A stretch of DNA of 64,000 bases from Myroides pelagicus (GCF_009711055.1 NZ_WMJY01000013.1:1-64000), one strand, 5' to 3'. Counted from the first letter of the stretch, positions 1-10,400 are shown. Notes: a model not told the origin generated them from the letters alone. Made by a program: numbers and translations.

Positions 1-1
1 C

Positions 2-24
2 GGCTGAAGAAATAATCTTCAGCC
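2..24. terminator. Perfect hairpin at left edge
   Basis: A 9-bp perfect stem (GGCTGAAGA / TCTTCAGCC) closes a 5-nt AATAA loop. No strong T-run follows on the plus strand. It probably ended a gene lying left of the window and, before the island inserted, may also have ended the nucleotidyltransferase gene now at 11369-11764 on the other strand. Confidence 0.55.
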
Positions 25-34
25 TCCTACTCGA

Positions 35-69
35 TTGGGTATTGGTTATTTTAGGTCTTGCTATTGTTG
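35..69. repeat. Left 35-bp direct repeat (att-like)
   Basis: This 35-bp stretch, beginning TTGGGTATTGGTT and ending CTTGCTATTGTTG, is identical to 11343-11377. Identity stops abruptly at both ends. The right copy contains the stop codon of the gene at 11369-11764; the left copy touches no gene. The arrangement fits a duplicated integration target. Confidence 0.85.
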
Positions 70-484
70 CTCTGTTTATTGTGTAAGGATTGTGTGTTTA
101 GGGGTAATGGAGCGAAAAAGCGGAGTCGTGTAAATAGTGTAACTCGCTGGTAGGGTAGGTTTGCAGGGGTAAGATGGTTGTAGTTATTTGATTTGTATAA
201 ATAGTTGATTTGTAGTTTTAGTGTGTTTTTAGGGTTTTTGTACTAAAATGCAGTGTAATAATTATGTTTATTTATTTTTATAGTATTTGGCAAGCTCTAA
301 TGGATTGTATTATATTTGCAGTGTAACAATTATGCTTTTATCTATTTAGTGCATGGAAGAGTTTAAAGAAGATTAGCAAGAGGTATAAAAAACAAAACCC
401 GCTTGCTTGAATAATTTCAGCGGCCAGCGGGAATAAGAATACTGCAAATGTACAAATAATATTTGTTTAAGCAATGTAATAGCT
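70..484. other. Non-coding left end of the island
   Basis: About 400 bp with no gene. It holds two imperfect copies of a TGCAGTGTAAyAATTATG element, starting at 249 and 317. A GC-rich hairpin (CCCGCT at 398-403 with AGCGGG at 426-431) sits just upstream of the first gene. No integrase remnant or confident promoter was seen. Confidence 0.5.
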
Positions 485-1298
485 ATGAAATATAATAAGT
501 TTGAAAAAATAATCACTCAAGCTCGAATGAGTCGCTATTTACAAGCATGTGGAGGTGATAAAAAGAAAGCGATGGTTTTGTATCGATATAATCTTCAATT
601 ATCACAAGAATTACTTACTGTTATTAGTTGTTTTGAAGTTTCTTTACGCAATGCAATTGATGTACATTATAGTACTGTGAAAGGACCAAATTGGTTGAGT
701 GATAGTGTTGAAACAACAAAATCAATTACGACAAATATTACTACTACTATTAATGATGTTTTTGATAATAGTACAAGTAATAACACAAACACGTTTACTG
801 TGCGTAACACCAGTAATCTTAATAACGGTATGTTTAGTATTGACAGTTGTAGATCTACTGCAAAGTTAATTCGAGACGCGAAGAAAAATTTGAGGAATTA
901 CTTACTCTCATAATAAATTAATAGCAGAGTTAGGGTTTGGTTTTTGGAGATATTTGTTTAATGGTATTCAGTATAATGTAGCAGGAAATACCCTTTTACA
1001 AATTTTTATTAATAGACCTGCATCTCCACAATTTATAAATGGTAGATATATTCATTATAATCAACAGTATGTATTTAATCAGTTAAAACAGATCAATGAC
1101 TTAAGAAATAGAATTGCTCATCATGAACCTATATGTTTTGCGGTAAATAATAATATATCTACTAAAAGTACACATAATGCACGAGATCAATATGCGATAG
1201 TTATGACATTATTTAATTGGTTAGATATTAATGCAGCAGACTTGTTATTTGGGTTAGATCACGTACTGAAGGTATGTGATAAAATAGATAGATTATAA
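485..1298 (+). pseudogene. Frameshifted Abi-like (Abi_2/AbiD-type) abortive infection gene
   Basis: Two pieces in different frames make one Abi_2-family protein. The first (485-913) carries the N-terminal part with SCFEVSLRNAID. The second reads in frame through YSHNKLIAELGFGFW (about 903-947) and continues to RNRIAHHEPICF, the family's conserved C-terminal motif (R-N-x-x-A-H). The break falls at TTACTTAC (898-905). Removing one TTAC copy restores N-Y-S-H-N-K and joins the frames, so a 4-bp tandem duplication is the likely lesion. It is the first gene of the island, 12 bp before the half hsdS. A sequencing error or phase-variable slippage are alternatives. Confidence 0.75.
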
Positions 1299-1310
1299 AA
1301 ATAGTAGGAT

Positions 1311-1889
1311 ATGACTTTAGAAGATTGGGTAGTTGAAGGAATAAAAAGTGGTTATTCTTTTAGAGGAAAGATAGAACCTCAAGTTGATGGAGCGGTTGGA
1401 ATACTGCAGATGAAAGATATTACAGCGGATTATTACAGCTTTGATTATGAGCAAGTAGATCGCAGTAGTGCGTATGATTTTAAAGACAAATATATCTTGC
1501 AAGACAAAGACATTCTGTTTGTCTCAAAAGGAGCCAATAACTATGCGATACTGTTTCATCAGCAAGCCTTTCCCTGTGTAGCTTCAGGTACTTTCTTTGT
1601 CATCAGAGTAGATCAAAGTAGTGTAGTACCAGAGTTCTTAGTGTGGTATATCAATCAATCTACTGTACAGAGTTATTTGGCAGAGCGAAAAGCTGGTACT
1701 TATGTTGTAAATTTGACCAAAGGTGATGTGGTGGGTATTCCGATGCGACAAGTTGATTATGCGAAACAACAGAAGATAGGTGCATTTGTACAGCTTCACC
1801 AGAGAGAGCAACAATTAATAACATTATTGCAGCAAAGTAAAAAACAAGTAATACAAAGACAATTAATAAATTTAATAGAAAATGAGTAA
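1311..1889 (+). CDS. Half-size type I restriction specificity (HsdS) protein, one target-recognition domain
   Basis: This 192-aa protein is about half the length of a normal HsdS. It has one target-recognition domain (about residues 1-145: GILQMKDIT, DILFVSKG, then FPCVASGTFF) followed by one helical spacer (Q-x-K-I-x-x-F near 155, coiled coil to 185). Its stop overlaps the hsdM start by 8 bp, so translation is probably coupled. Single-domain S proteins can dimerise to recognise palindromic sites, or pair with other half subunits; which happens here cannot be read from the sequence. A full HsdS is encoded 2.9 kb downstream, so the cluster has two S-type products. Confidence 0.8.
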   Translation: MTLEDWVVEGIKSGYSFRGKIEPQVDGAVGILQMKDITADYYSFDYEQVDRSSAYDFKDKYILQDKDILFVSKGANNYAILFHQQAFPCVASGTFFVIRVDQSSVVPEFLVWYINQSTVQSYLAERKAGTYVVNLTKGDVVGIPMRQVDYAKQQKIGAFVQLHQREQQLITLLQQSKKQVIQRQLINLIENE

Positions 1890-3402
1890 GGTAGTGGTTA
1901 AGGTAGAACAGTCAGAGATAAATAAAGCGTTGTGGGGAGCGTGTGATACATTTAGAGGAGCATTTGATTCCTCTGAATACAAGAACTATATTTTAGTATT
2001 TATGTTCTTGAAGTATATGAGTGATATCTGGAAAGATCACTATGCTGAGCTAAAAGAACAATATGGAGATGACGAGACCCTGATACAGCGCAAGCTGAAC
2101 AGAGAGCGATTTGTATTACCTGAGAATTGTACGTTTGACTACTTATATGAGAGACGAAATGCGGCTAATATAGGGGAAGAAATCGATAAGGTATTAGCTA
2201 AAATTGAGGATAAGAATATTGCTAAGTTGGAAGGAGTTTTTAGAAATATCTCTTTTAACTCGGATAAGTTGGGACAGACAGCAGATAGAAATAGACGTTT
2301 AAAGAACCTATTAGAAGACTTTGCTAAACCTGTATTAGACTTCAGACCTTCAGTGATGGGTAATACAGAGGATATCTTAGGAAATGCCTATATGTACTTG
2401 ATTGGAGAGTTTGCCAGTGGAGCAGGTAAAAAAGGAGGAGAGTTCTACACTCCAGCAGAAGTAAGCGATTTATTAGCCCGTTTGGTAAGTCCTAAGGAAG
2501 GTGCGCGTATATGTGACCCAGCTTGTGGTTCGGCTTCTCTACTGATTAAGGTAGCAGAACAAGTAAAGACAGCAGAGGGTACACCTTCTCGTAATTTCTC
2601 TTTATTTGGACAAGAGAGCAATGGGGATACTTGGGCGTTGAGTAAGCTGAATATGTTTTTGCACAATATGGATAATGCTAGAATAGAGTGGTGTGATACG
2701 ATTAACAATCCTCAGTTAATCGAACACGATCATTTGATGAAGTTTGATGTAGTGGTGGCTAATCCACCGTTTAGTTTGGATAAATGGGGAGAGTTTGAGA
2801 CAGCTACGAGCGACCGTTTTGGACGTTTTCACAGAGGATTACCTCCTAAATCTAAGGGAGATTATGCCTTTATCTCTCACATGATAGAGACTACGCTACC
2901 AGATGGGCGTGTAGGTGTTATTGTACCTCATGGCGTGCTGTTTAGAGGTGCTGCAGAAGGGAAGATACGTACACAGTTGTTAGAAGAGAACTATCTGGAA
3001 GCTGTTATAGGTTTGCCAAGTAATCTATTCTTCGGTACTGGGATTCCTACAGCGATTATGATCTTTAACAAGGCTAAGCAAGATGATAAAGTGTTGTTTG
3101 TCGATGCGAGTAAGGAGTACCAAGAAGGGAAAAAACAACACAAGCTGAGAGAACAAGATATAGAGAAGATCGTGCAGACATACAGAAACTTTGATATCAT
3201 CGAGAAGTACAGTAATGTAGTGGATTTAGCAGTAATCAAAGAACATGATTACAACCTTAATATTCCTCGTTATGTAGATACATTTGAAGAAGAAGAAGCG
3301 ATTGATTTGGAAGCGGTAAAAGCGAATATTGCTACGTATGAAGAGGAGCTGATCGCTGTAAGAGCAGAGATGAAAAAATATTTAGAAGAATTAGGCTTAT
3401 AA
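1882..3402 (+). CDS. hsdM: Type I restriction-modification DNA methyltransferase subunit M
   Basis: The 506-aa length is normal for HsdM. The N-terminal helical domain (about 10-150) precedes a class I N6-adenine methyltransferase fold with the AdoMet motif DPACGSASLL at residues 212-221 and catalytic NPPF at 294-297. GKKGGEFYTP just before the AdoMet motif is the typical HsdM lead-in. It would join HsdS to methylate adenine in the recognition site and HsdR to form the restriction complex. The start overlaps the preceding half hsdS by 8 bp. The C-terminal tail (about 470-506) is helical, as expected for the HsdS contact. Confidence 0.97.
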   Translation: MSKVVVKVEQSEINKALWGACDTFRGAFDSSEYKNYILVFMFLKYMSDIWKDHYAELKEQYGDDETLIQRKLNRERFVLPENCTFDYLYERRNAANIGEEIDKVLAKIEDKNIAKLEGVFRNISFNSDKLGQTADRNRRLKNLLEDFAKPVLDFRPSVMGNTEDILGNAYMYLIGEFASGAGKKGGEFYTPAEVSDLLARLVSPKEGARICDPACGSASLLIKVAEQVKTAEGTPSRNFSLFGQESNGDTWALSKLNMFLHNMDNARIEWCDTINNPQLIEHDHLMKFDVVVANPPFSLDKWGEFETATSDRFGRFHRGLPPKSKGDYAFISHMIETTLPDGRVGVIVPHGVLFRGAAEGKIRTQLLEENYLEAVIGLPSNLFFGTGIPTAIMIFNKAKQDDKVLFVDASKEYQEGKKQHKLREQDIEKIVQTYRNFDIIEKYSNVVDLAVIKEHDYNLNIPRYVDTFEEEEAIDLEAVKANIATYEEELIAVRAEMKKYLEELGL

Positions 3403-3420
3403 GCTCAAATAGACCAACGG

Positions 3421-4761
3421 ATGACTTATACAGAATTAAAAAATAAGATCGATGAGCGGATACAGCAGGCAGAGGTGCAAGGTCCTCTGACGCGAGAGCA
3501 ACTCAATACGCTACATCACAAGTATCGCTTAGAGTGGAATTATAACTCTAATAGTATGGAGGGAAATACCCTTACTGTGGCAGAAACACGTAGTGTAATG
3601 ATTGGGAATATCGATGTACATCGCAAGCCCTTAAAGGACATCTTAGAAGTAAAAGGACATGACGAGGTGATTCGAGATATTCTGAGCATAGGCAAGGCAG
3701 ATCTTCGCTTATCAGAGAAGCGTATCAAGGAGATTCACGCCAGCATCATGTATGAGGAAGACTCCGAAAAGAAAGGATGGATAGGACAGTGGAAAGAGGT
3801 TGCTAATGAGATTATTAATAACCGTGGTGAGAAATATACTTTCGTGCTACCAGAGGAGGTTCCTGAACAGATACACGAATTGCTTAATCGCACCAATGCA
3901 GCGATAGATCACATCCAAGCAAAAAAGAAAGATGCTCCTCATCCTATAGATGTGGCACTTAACTTCCATTTGGACTATCTCAATATACACCCCTTCTACG
4001 ATGGTAATGGACGTACAGCACGTATCTTGTGCAACTTAGTTTTAGTAGCCTTAGGCTATCCACCCCTTTGGATAAAAGAAGAAGAGAGAGAAGTCTATTA
4101 TCGCTATATAGCCGATATACAGTGCTACGGTGGACGAAGAGAAGACTTGTTTGCCTATATGAGTGAACTGATTCTTCGCTCGCAACAGATGATTATTGAT
4201 ATTCAAGCAGGTAAATCTATAGAAGAAGCAGATGATATGGGTAAAGAGATTGAATTGCTAAAGCGAGAGTTGAAAGCGAGGGAGAATAATAGCACGGAGG
4301 TAAAGCGTTCTAATTTGGTGATTAAAGAGCTGTATGATAAATCGCTAAATACGTTAATAGGAACATTTAAAGCAACAGCAAGTAAGTTTTTTGATTTTTA
4401 TGCTGTAAATCAAGAGTTTCTGGACATTACTGTTGATGGAAAGAGTATTTATAATGATGAGGCGATGCATCATATACAAAATATCACTAAAGAAACTGAG
4501 GGTGTATTGACAAAACTAAGTCAATCAATTTTTTATAAAGATATTAAGGCGGGTAAAAGTTTAGATTATAATGATACATTGATTGTGGAGTTTAAGCATG
4601 ATCATTATGAAGTATATTTTTCAAAAACTCGTGATACGATCATAAAGAAGTATAATGAACGATTGACACAAGAGGAGATGGATAATATGATCAAACAGTG
4701 GGGTGAAGCCATGATACAAAGACTAAGAGAAAACTTTAAAGAAGGGAGTACAAATGAATAA
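3421..4761 (+). CDS. Fic family protein (putative AMP-transferase), N-terminally inhibited class
   Basis: The Fic motif HPFYDGNGRTAR is intact at residues 190-201, with the catalytic His, the phosphate-binding GNGR and the final Arg. An inhibitory-helix motif S-N-S-M-E-G (43-48) fits the (S/T)xxxE(G/N) consensus of class II Fic enzymes, whose Glu blocks ATP placement. Fic enzymes usually transfer AMP to a Ser, Thr or Tyr of a target protein. A C-terminal extension (about 260-446), partly coiled coil, has no recognised fold. The gene lies 18 bp after hsdM and overlaps hsdS by 8 bp, so it is embedded in the restriction operon. Its target is unknown. Confidence 0.92.
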   Translation: MTYTELKNKIDERIQQAEVQGPLTREQLNTLHHKYRLEWNYNSNSMEGNTLTVAETRSVMIGNIDVHRKPLKDILEVKGHDEVIRDILSIGKADLRLSEKRIKEIHASIMYEEDSEKKGWIGQWKEVANEIINNRGEKYTFVLPEEVPEQIHELLNRTNAAIDHIQAKKKDAPHPIDVALNFHLDYLNIHPFYDGNGRTARILCNLVLVALGYPPLWIKEEEREVYYRYIADIQCYGGRREDLFAYMSELILRSQQMIIDIQAGKSIEEADDMGKEIELLKRELKARENNSTEVKRSNLVIKELYDKSLNTLIGTFKATASKFFDFYAVNQEFLDITVDGKSIYNDEAMHHIQNITKETEGVLTKLSQSIFYKDIKAGKSLDYNDTLIVEFKHDHYEVYFSKTRDTIIKKYNERLTQEEMDNMIKQWGEAMIQRLRENFKEGSTNE

Positions 4762-5866
4762 GCAAATACCAGAAGGGTGGAAGTTAAAGAAGTTGAAGAC
4801 AATTTTAAATATAGGTTCTGGAAAAGATTATAAACACTTAGATAAAGGAAATGTTCCTGTTTATGGTACTGGTGGGGTAATGTGTTATGTTGATAGTTAT
4901 CTATATGATGGTATTAGTGTTGGAATAGGAAGAAAAGGAACTATAAATAAACCATTATTACTTCAAGGCAAATTTTGGACAATAGACACATTATTTTATA
5001 CATATAATTTTAAGAACGTTACACCTGAATTTGTTTACTATAAATTTCTTACTGTAGATTGGCTAAAGTATAATGAAGCGTCAGGTTTACCAAGTTTATC
5101 AAAAAATACAATAGAAGGAATAGTTTTAGATATTCCCCCTATAGCTGAACAACACAAGATAGCAACTATACTTTCTACTTGGGATAGAGGAATAGCACAA
5201 CAAGAGCAATTAATAGCCGAGAAGAAAGTCTATAAACAAGGGGTGATGCAACAACTCTTAACAGGTAAAAAGCGATTCCCAGGTTTTACAGATCAATGGA
5301 AAGAAGTGAAGTTGGGGGATGTAGGGAAAATTAAAATGTGTAAGAGGATCTTTTTAGATCAAACGAGTACTAATGGAGAGATACCTTTTTTTAAGATAGG
5401 AACATTGGGTTATGAACCAGATTCATATATTAAAAGAGATTTGTTTGTTGAATATAAGAATAAATATAATTTTCCCAATAAAGGAGATGTCTTAATCACG
5501 TGTAGTGGGACTATTGGTAGGTGTGTGCAATTTGATGGAAAAGACGCTTACTTTCAAGATTCGAACATTGTTTGGTTGGATAATAATGAAATAGTCATAA
5601 CAAATAACTTTTTGTATAAGATATTACAAAATGTCAATTGGAACACATTAAATTCCACAACAATTACAAGATTGTACACAACAGATCTTAAATCGTTGAA
5701 ATTAAAAATACCCACTCTAAAAGAGCAAGAGAAGATAGCCTCTTTCTTGTCTGCTATCGATAAAGAAATAGAAATATTAGAAAAAGAATTAGAAGGTATG
5801 CGTACGCAGAAGTGGGGGCTGATGCAGCAGTTGCTTACAGGAAAAGTGAGAGTGATGAATAGTTAA
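4754..5866 (+). CDS. hsdS: Type I restriction specificity subunit HsdS (two recognition domains)
   Basis: The 370-aa protein has the standard layout: target-recognition domain 1 (about 5-135), central helix (EQHKIATIL to about 175), domain 2 (about 180-325) and C-terminal helix (EQEKIASFL to about 365). Each half ends in nearly the same stretch, VMQQLLTGK and LMQQLLTGK, the internal repeat that lets recognition domains be shuffled by recombination. Each domain reads one half of a bipartite site; the site itself cannot be predicted by eye. The start overlaps the fic stop by 8 bp. Confidence 0.95.
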   Translation: MNKQIPEGWKLKKLKTILNIGSGKDYKHLDKGNVPVYGTGGVMCYVDSYLYDGISVGIGRKGTINKPLLLQGKFWTIDTLFYTYNFKNVTPEFVYYKFLTVDWLKYNEASGLPSLSKNTIEGIVLDIPPIAEQHKIATILSTWDRGIAQQEQLIAEKKVYKQGVMQQLLTGKKRFPGFTDQWKEVKLGDVGKIKMCKRIFLDQTSTNGEIPFFKIGTLGYEPDSYIKRDLFVEYKNKYNFPNKGDVLITCSGTIGRCVQFDGKDAYFQDSNIVWLDNNEIVITNNFLYKILQNVNWNTLNSTTITRLYTTDLKSLKLKIPTLKEQEKIASFLSAIDKEIEILEKELEGMRTQKWGLMQQLLTGKVRVMNS

Positions 5867-5928
5867 TGGTTGACAGTTTACTGTTTACTGTTTTTTACTT
5901 GTAAATTATTGACCAATAAAAAGTAGTT

Positions 5929-6771
5929 ATGATTAAGAATTTTACTCCAATAGAAAAAGCGAAAACTGAAGTGTACTTACAGATGACAGAGGGACATTTT
6001 TTAGATATAGGAAAACAGAAGTTAGCTTTATTAGTGGATGAAGTATTACAAATAGATATTCTTACAGATAAGTATGCTATTAAGGGAGATTCTAAGGCAA
6101 ATAGGGTTCGTGCTGTTTGGGAGTTAGAATCTGAATATAGTGTAGGTAAATTGTTAAAGAGTTTTGTCGCATATTATAAAGGACAAAGAATTTCAAATCC
6201 TATTGTATTTAATGCTACCGAAGAAGATGATCAATATATTGAACAGTTGGCAGATAGATTGATGGCAGTTGGACATAGTCACCTACATGTGATTAAACCT
6301 CTAAATGATGATGATATGACATTTGCAGAATTAGCTGAGTCAATACAAAAAATGATTCAAGATGATAAACCAGCACAAGCACTTGATCGTATGCACACTT
6401 TTTATGTGAAGTATATTAGAGGACTATGTAAGATACATCAAATTTCTTATACTGATGCGGAATCTCTTAATGCTGTTTATGGTAAGTATATAGGGTACAT
6501 AGAAGGATTGAATGTCCTTGATTCAGATATGACTAAATCAATTATGAAATATAGTATCAATCTTTTAGATAAGTTTAATAGCGTGAGAAATAATCAAAGT
6601 TTCGCTCATGATAATGAACTTTTAAATAACAAAGAGAGTATGTATATCTTTGATACTCTGGCACGATTAAAAGGTTTTATAGATGATATAGAGGAGCGTA
6701 TTCGTTTTGCCCGTCAAAAAAAAGAACAAAGTGTTTTAGATACTTGGAGTACTGATTCATTATCATTTTAA
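5929..6771 (+). CDS. Abortive infection family protein (Abi_C-type C-terminus)
   Basis: This 280-aa protein has no signal peptide or membrane segment. The C-terminal third (about 200-270) contains NSVRNNQSFAHDNELLN, matching the R-x-x-x-S-x-A/G-H pattern of the Abi_C domain found at the end of phage-defence proteins. The rest, mixed helix and charged, is not recognised. It sits 62 bp after hsdS and 9 bp before the GNAT gene, inside the restriction cluster. A role in phage defence is inferred from the domain and location; no catalytic site was identified. Confidence 0.65.
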   Translation: MIKNFTPIEKAKTEVYLQMTEGHFLDIGKQKLALLVDEVLQIDILTDKYAIKGDSKANRVRAVWELESEYSVGKLLKSFVAYYKGQRISNPIVFNATEEDDQYIEQLADRLMAVGHSHLHVIKPLNDDDMTFAELAESIQKMIQDDKPAQALDRMHTFYVKYIRGLCKIHQISYTDAESLNAVYGKYIGYIEGLNVLDSDMTKSIMKYSINLLDKFNSVRNNQSFAHDNELLNNKESMYIFDTLARLKGFIDDIEERIRFARQKKEQSVLDTWSTDSLSF

Positions 6772-6780
6772 TTTGTATTT

Positions 6781-7410
6781 ATGATAGAAATTAGCTTAAA
6801 TATAACGTATAGTTTTACTTCATCTGTTATTCAGGATGAAATAGATACTACATCCTATTTTCAGAATTACATAGCAAAGGTTTATACAGAAAATAAGGAT
6901 GGACATGATATCTATGTAGGTAAGATTTCTTTTAGATTATTGGATTTAGCTAAAGTAGATGAGGTAGGTGATGATTTACACGATGTATTTGATACTTATG
7001 ATACAACTTTTCGTTGGGGGCAAGAATTCTATGATATAATAGAGGGTGGTTTTCATCATTGTTTAATAAGTAAATATCCTGATTTAGCCTATGAGATTGG
7101 TAAGATTTGTTTTATAGAAGAGATTGTCTTACTTAAAGCATTTAGAGGTAAAGGGATAGGGACGAGGATTTTGGAGGATATACGTTGGAATTTTAGCAAT
7201 CAATGTATTTTGTTTGTATTGAAAGCATATCCATTACAATTTGATATCTCTAAAAAGAATACAAATGATGAGAAAGAGTTTGACTTAAAGGAACTTGAAA
7301 AAGATCAAGAAAAAGCAGTATATAAATTGAAAACTTTTTATACAAGATCAGGATTTACAGAATTTAAGGAAATAGAGGATATGTTTTTTTATTGTTCTAT
7401 ATACCAATAG
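6781..7410 (+). CDS. GNAT family N-acetyltransferase
   Basis: A 209-aa cytosolic protein with the GNAT acetyl-CoA loop FRGKGIGTRIL at about residues 121-131 (R-x-x-G-x-G/A), preceded by the strand IEEIVLLKA and followed by a helix. The substrate is unknown. It lies between the Abi_C gene and hsdR, 17 bp before the preferred hsdR start. GNAT enzymes can be toxins that acetylate aminoacyl-tRNA, but those are usually shorter and paired with a DNA-binding antitoxin, which is absent here. Confidence 0.75.
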   Translation: MIEISLNITYSFTSSVIQDEIDTTSYFQNYIAKVYTENKDGHDIYVGKISFRLLDLAKVDEVGDDLHDVFDTYDTTFRWGQEFYDIIEGGFHHCLISKYPDLAYEIGKICFIEEIVLLKAFRGKGIGTRILEDIRWNFSNQCILFVLKAYPLQFDISKKNTNDEKEFDLKELEKDQEKAVYKLKTFYTRSGFTEFKEIEDMFFYCSIYQ

Positions 7411-7427
7411 TAGAAGTTAATATAAGT

Positions 7428-10400
7428 ATGACAAAAATAGGTTATTCAGAACATAACGATTCACAACAGCCTGCGATAGAAGTATTGAGCAAGTTAGGGT
7501 GGCAGTATCTAAGTCCAGAGGAAGCATTAGCACATCGAAATGGGATGCTGTCTAATGTAGTGCTGGACAATGTATTGGTAGAACAATTGATGAAGATTAA
7601 CTCTTTTGAATATAAGGGCAAGCAATATCCGTTCTCTAATAGCACGGTGCAGGCTGCAGTAAACAATATTAAGAATCTACCAGATAGTGGTTTAGTACAG
7701 ACCAATAGAGCGATACATCAAGAGCTAACACTGGGCAAGAGTTATAACGAGACCATAGCAGGAGATCAGAAGGCATATACACTGCGCTATATCGATTGGG
7801 AAAATATAGAGAATAACGTGTTTCACGTGACAGAGGAGTTTACAGTAGAGGGAAGTCGTGAGAAGAGACGACCAGATTTGGTCTTGTTTGTCAATGGAAT
7901 TCCCTTTGTCATCATCGAAAATAAACGCAGAGATAAGAACAACTCTATCTCAGAGGCAATCTCTCAGCATCTGCGCAATCAGAAGTATGAGGAGGGGATA
8001 CCACGTCTGTTTCACTACGCGAAGTTGCTAATGGCTGTACAGCCCAATGAGGTGAAATATGGAGGAGTAGGTACGCCAGAGAAGTTCTGGTCGGTATGGA
8101 AAGAGGATAATGAAAAAGAAGTGCAGAAACTACTGCTGAGCAAGTTAAATAGGACTGAAAGTAACGATCGACTGCCTACGGTACAAGATCGCAATTTAGT
8201 CAGTCTGTGTGCGAAGTCTCGTCTGATGGATATGGTGTATAAGTATTTGATCTATGATGGACCTGCTACGATTATCGTACCCCGTTATCAACAGTACTTT
8301 GCTGTTATTAGTACAGTAGAGCGTGTGAAACAATGGGAAGTAAAAGATCAGAAGCGAAGAGGAGGTGTGGTATGGCATACTACAGGTAGTGGGAAGTCGC
8401 TTACAATGGTGATGATTTCTAAAGTATTGGCTTTAGACACTGATATTGCATTTCCTCGTGTAGTCGTAGTCACTGATCGAAAGGATCTGGATAGACAAAT
8501 CTACGATACATTTTCGAATTGTGATAAGAATGTGGAGAAAGCAGCCAGTGGTACACATCTGGTAGAATTACTAAAAGATAAAGGAGTGGAGGTGATAACG
8601 ACAATCATTGATAAGTTTGAGACTGCCTCTCGTACAGGTGGATATAAGGATGAGTCGTCTAACCTATTTGTGCTAGTAGATGAGAGTCATAGAGGCCATT
8701 ATGGACCTTCTCATGCCATGATGAAGAAAGTATTACCTAATGCTTCTTATATTGGTTTTACAGGAACACCTCTGATGAAAAGTGAAAAGAGTACAGCCAA
8801 GAAGTTTGGTGGATTTATTCACAAATATACGATCGATCAGGCTGTGCGAGATGAGGCTGTATTGCCTTTGCTTTACGAAGGGAGACAAACCTTGTTGACG
8901 ATTAATACTGCTCAATTAGACAAGAACTTTGAGCGATTGGCTAATGGACTTTCAGAAGAAGCTCAAAAGGACTTAAAGAAGAAGTTTGCGAGTATTAGTA
9001 GGGTGTATGAGGGAGAGCAGGTGATTAACGAAATTGCTTATGATATCTCTAAGCACTATACTAAAAACTGGCAAGGAGGAGTGTTTAAAGCACAGTTGGC
9101 AGTGCCGCGTATAGAGACAGCGATTAAGTATCAAAAATATTTTGAGTCTCAGACGGATCCTACTTTAAAGATTAATACCGCTGTGATTTTTACCCCACCA
9201 GATAGTCGCCAGAATCATACAGATGCCTGGAGTGAGGCAAATGGCGAGGCGAAAAAGTATTGGGACAATCTAATGAAGCAGTACAAAAGCCAAGAAGCTT
9301 ATGAGGAATATATAATTAGTCAGTTTAAAGAAGAAGGGCAAGAGATAGAGCTTTTAATAGTGGTTAGTAAACTATTGACGGGATTTGATGCGCCGAGAAA
9401 TACGATATTGTATTTAGCTAAACCTTTGCACTCACACAATTTATTACAAGCGATAGCCCGTGTGAATCGCTTGTTTAAAGGAAAAGAACACGGTTATATC
9501 ATTGATTATGTAGGTGTATTAGGAAAGTTGGATGAAGCATTGACTTCTTATTCTGCTTTTGATGAATATGATGAAGAAGATTTAGTGAATGCTGTGGTAG
9601 ATGTAGGAGAAGAAGTGCAGAAAGTGCCCATCTATCTCGCTGCAGTATGGGATTGTTTTAGAGGAGTATCTAACAAGAAAGATATAGAAGCTTTAGAACG
9701 ACATTTGGCTCCTAAGGATAAGCGAGATGACTTCTATGAGGCGCTATCGCTCTATGCGAGAACTTTGCAGATGGCTTTGGGAACAAATGAGTTTTATGTT
9801 TTGTTTTCAGAAGAACGCATAGAATGCTTTAAATCTGAGCTAAGTATGTTTGTCAAGTTAAAGGTGTCTTTGCAAAATAGATATGCTGAGGTAATCTCGT
9901 ATAAAGAGTATGAACCGCGTATCAGAAAGTTAATCGATACGTATGTTCAGGCGGATGATGTCAGAGTGATCACAGAAGAGCTTAATATTTTTGATAAAAA
10001 TGAGGTAAATGAAGCGATAGAAGAGTATGGGAAGTCTCCAGCTTCTAAAGCAGATTTTATTGCACATAAGATGAAAAGAGTAATCTCTGAAAATATGCAG
10101 AAAGACGAGGCTTTCTACAAGAAGTTTTCTCAGATGTTAGAAGAAGTAATCACTGCTTTTCAGCAAGGAAGGCTGCAAGAGGCAGATTACTTAAAAAGTG
10201 TGCTAAATGTAAGAGATCAGTTTGAAAATGGCTATGTAGAAGATACTCCAAATCAACTATTGAGTAAACCAGAGGCAAGAGCTTTTTATGGACTAATATT
10301 CGAAATATTAGAGGTTGAGTTTGGAGAGGAGTTGATCAAAGCAAAGAAAGAATTAATAGCGAAGATGGGAGAAGATATAGCTGATATCATAGAAGATAGT

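Noticed and set aside
249..350. Two imperfect AT-rich repeats as possible CRISPR or att sites
   Set aside because: Only two copies, imperfect, and no spacer or cas genes; noted only as part of the left-end description.
5877..5900. Tandem TTTACTG words after hsdS
   Set aside because: Two or three copies of a 7-mer in AT-rich sequence; too short to call a functional repeat.
6781..7410. GNAT gene as a tRNA-acetylating toxin of the TacT/AtaT type
   Set aside because: Length is above that group and there is no ribbon-helix-helix antitoxin gene beside it.
7392..7427. Longer hsdR start at TTG 7392
   Set aside because: It overlaps the GNAT gene by 19 bp and adds 12 residues without family similarity; ATG 7428 fits better.
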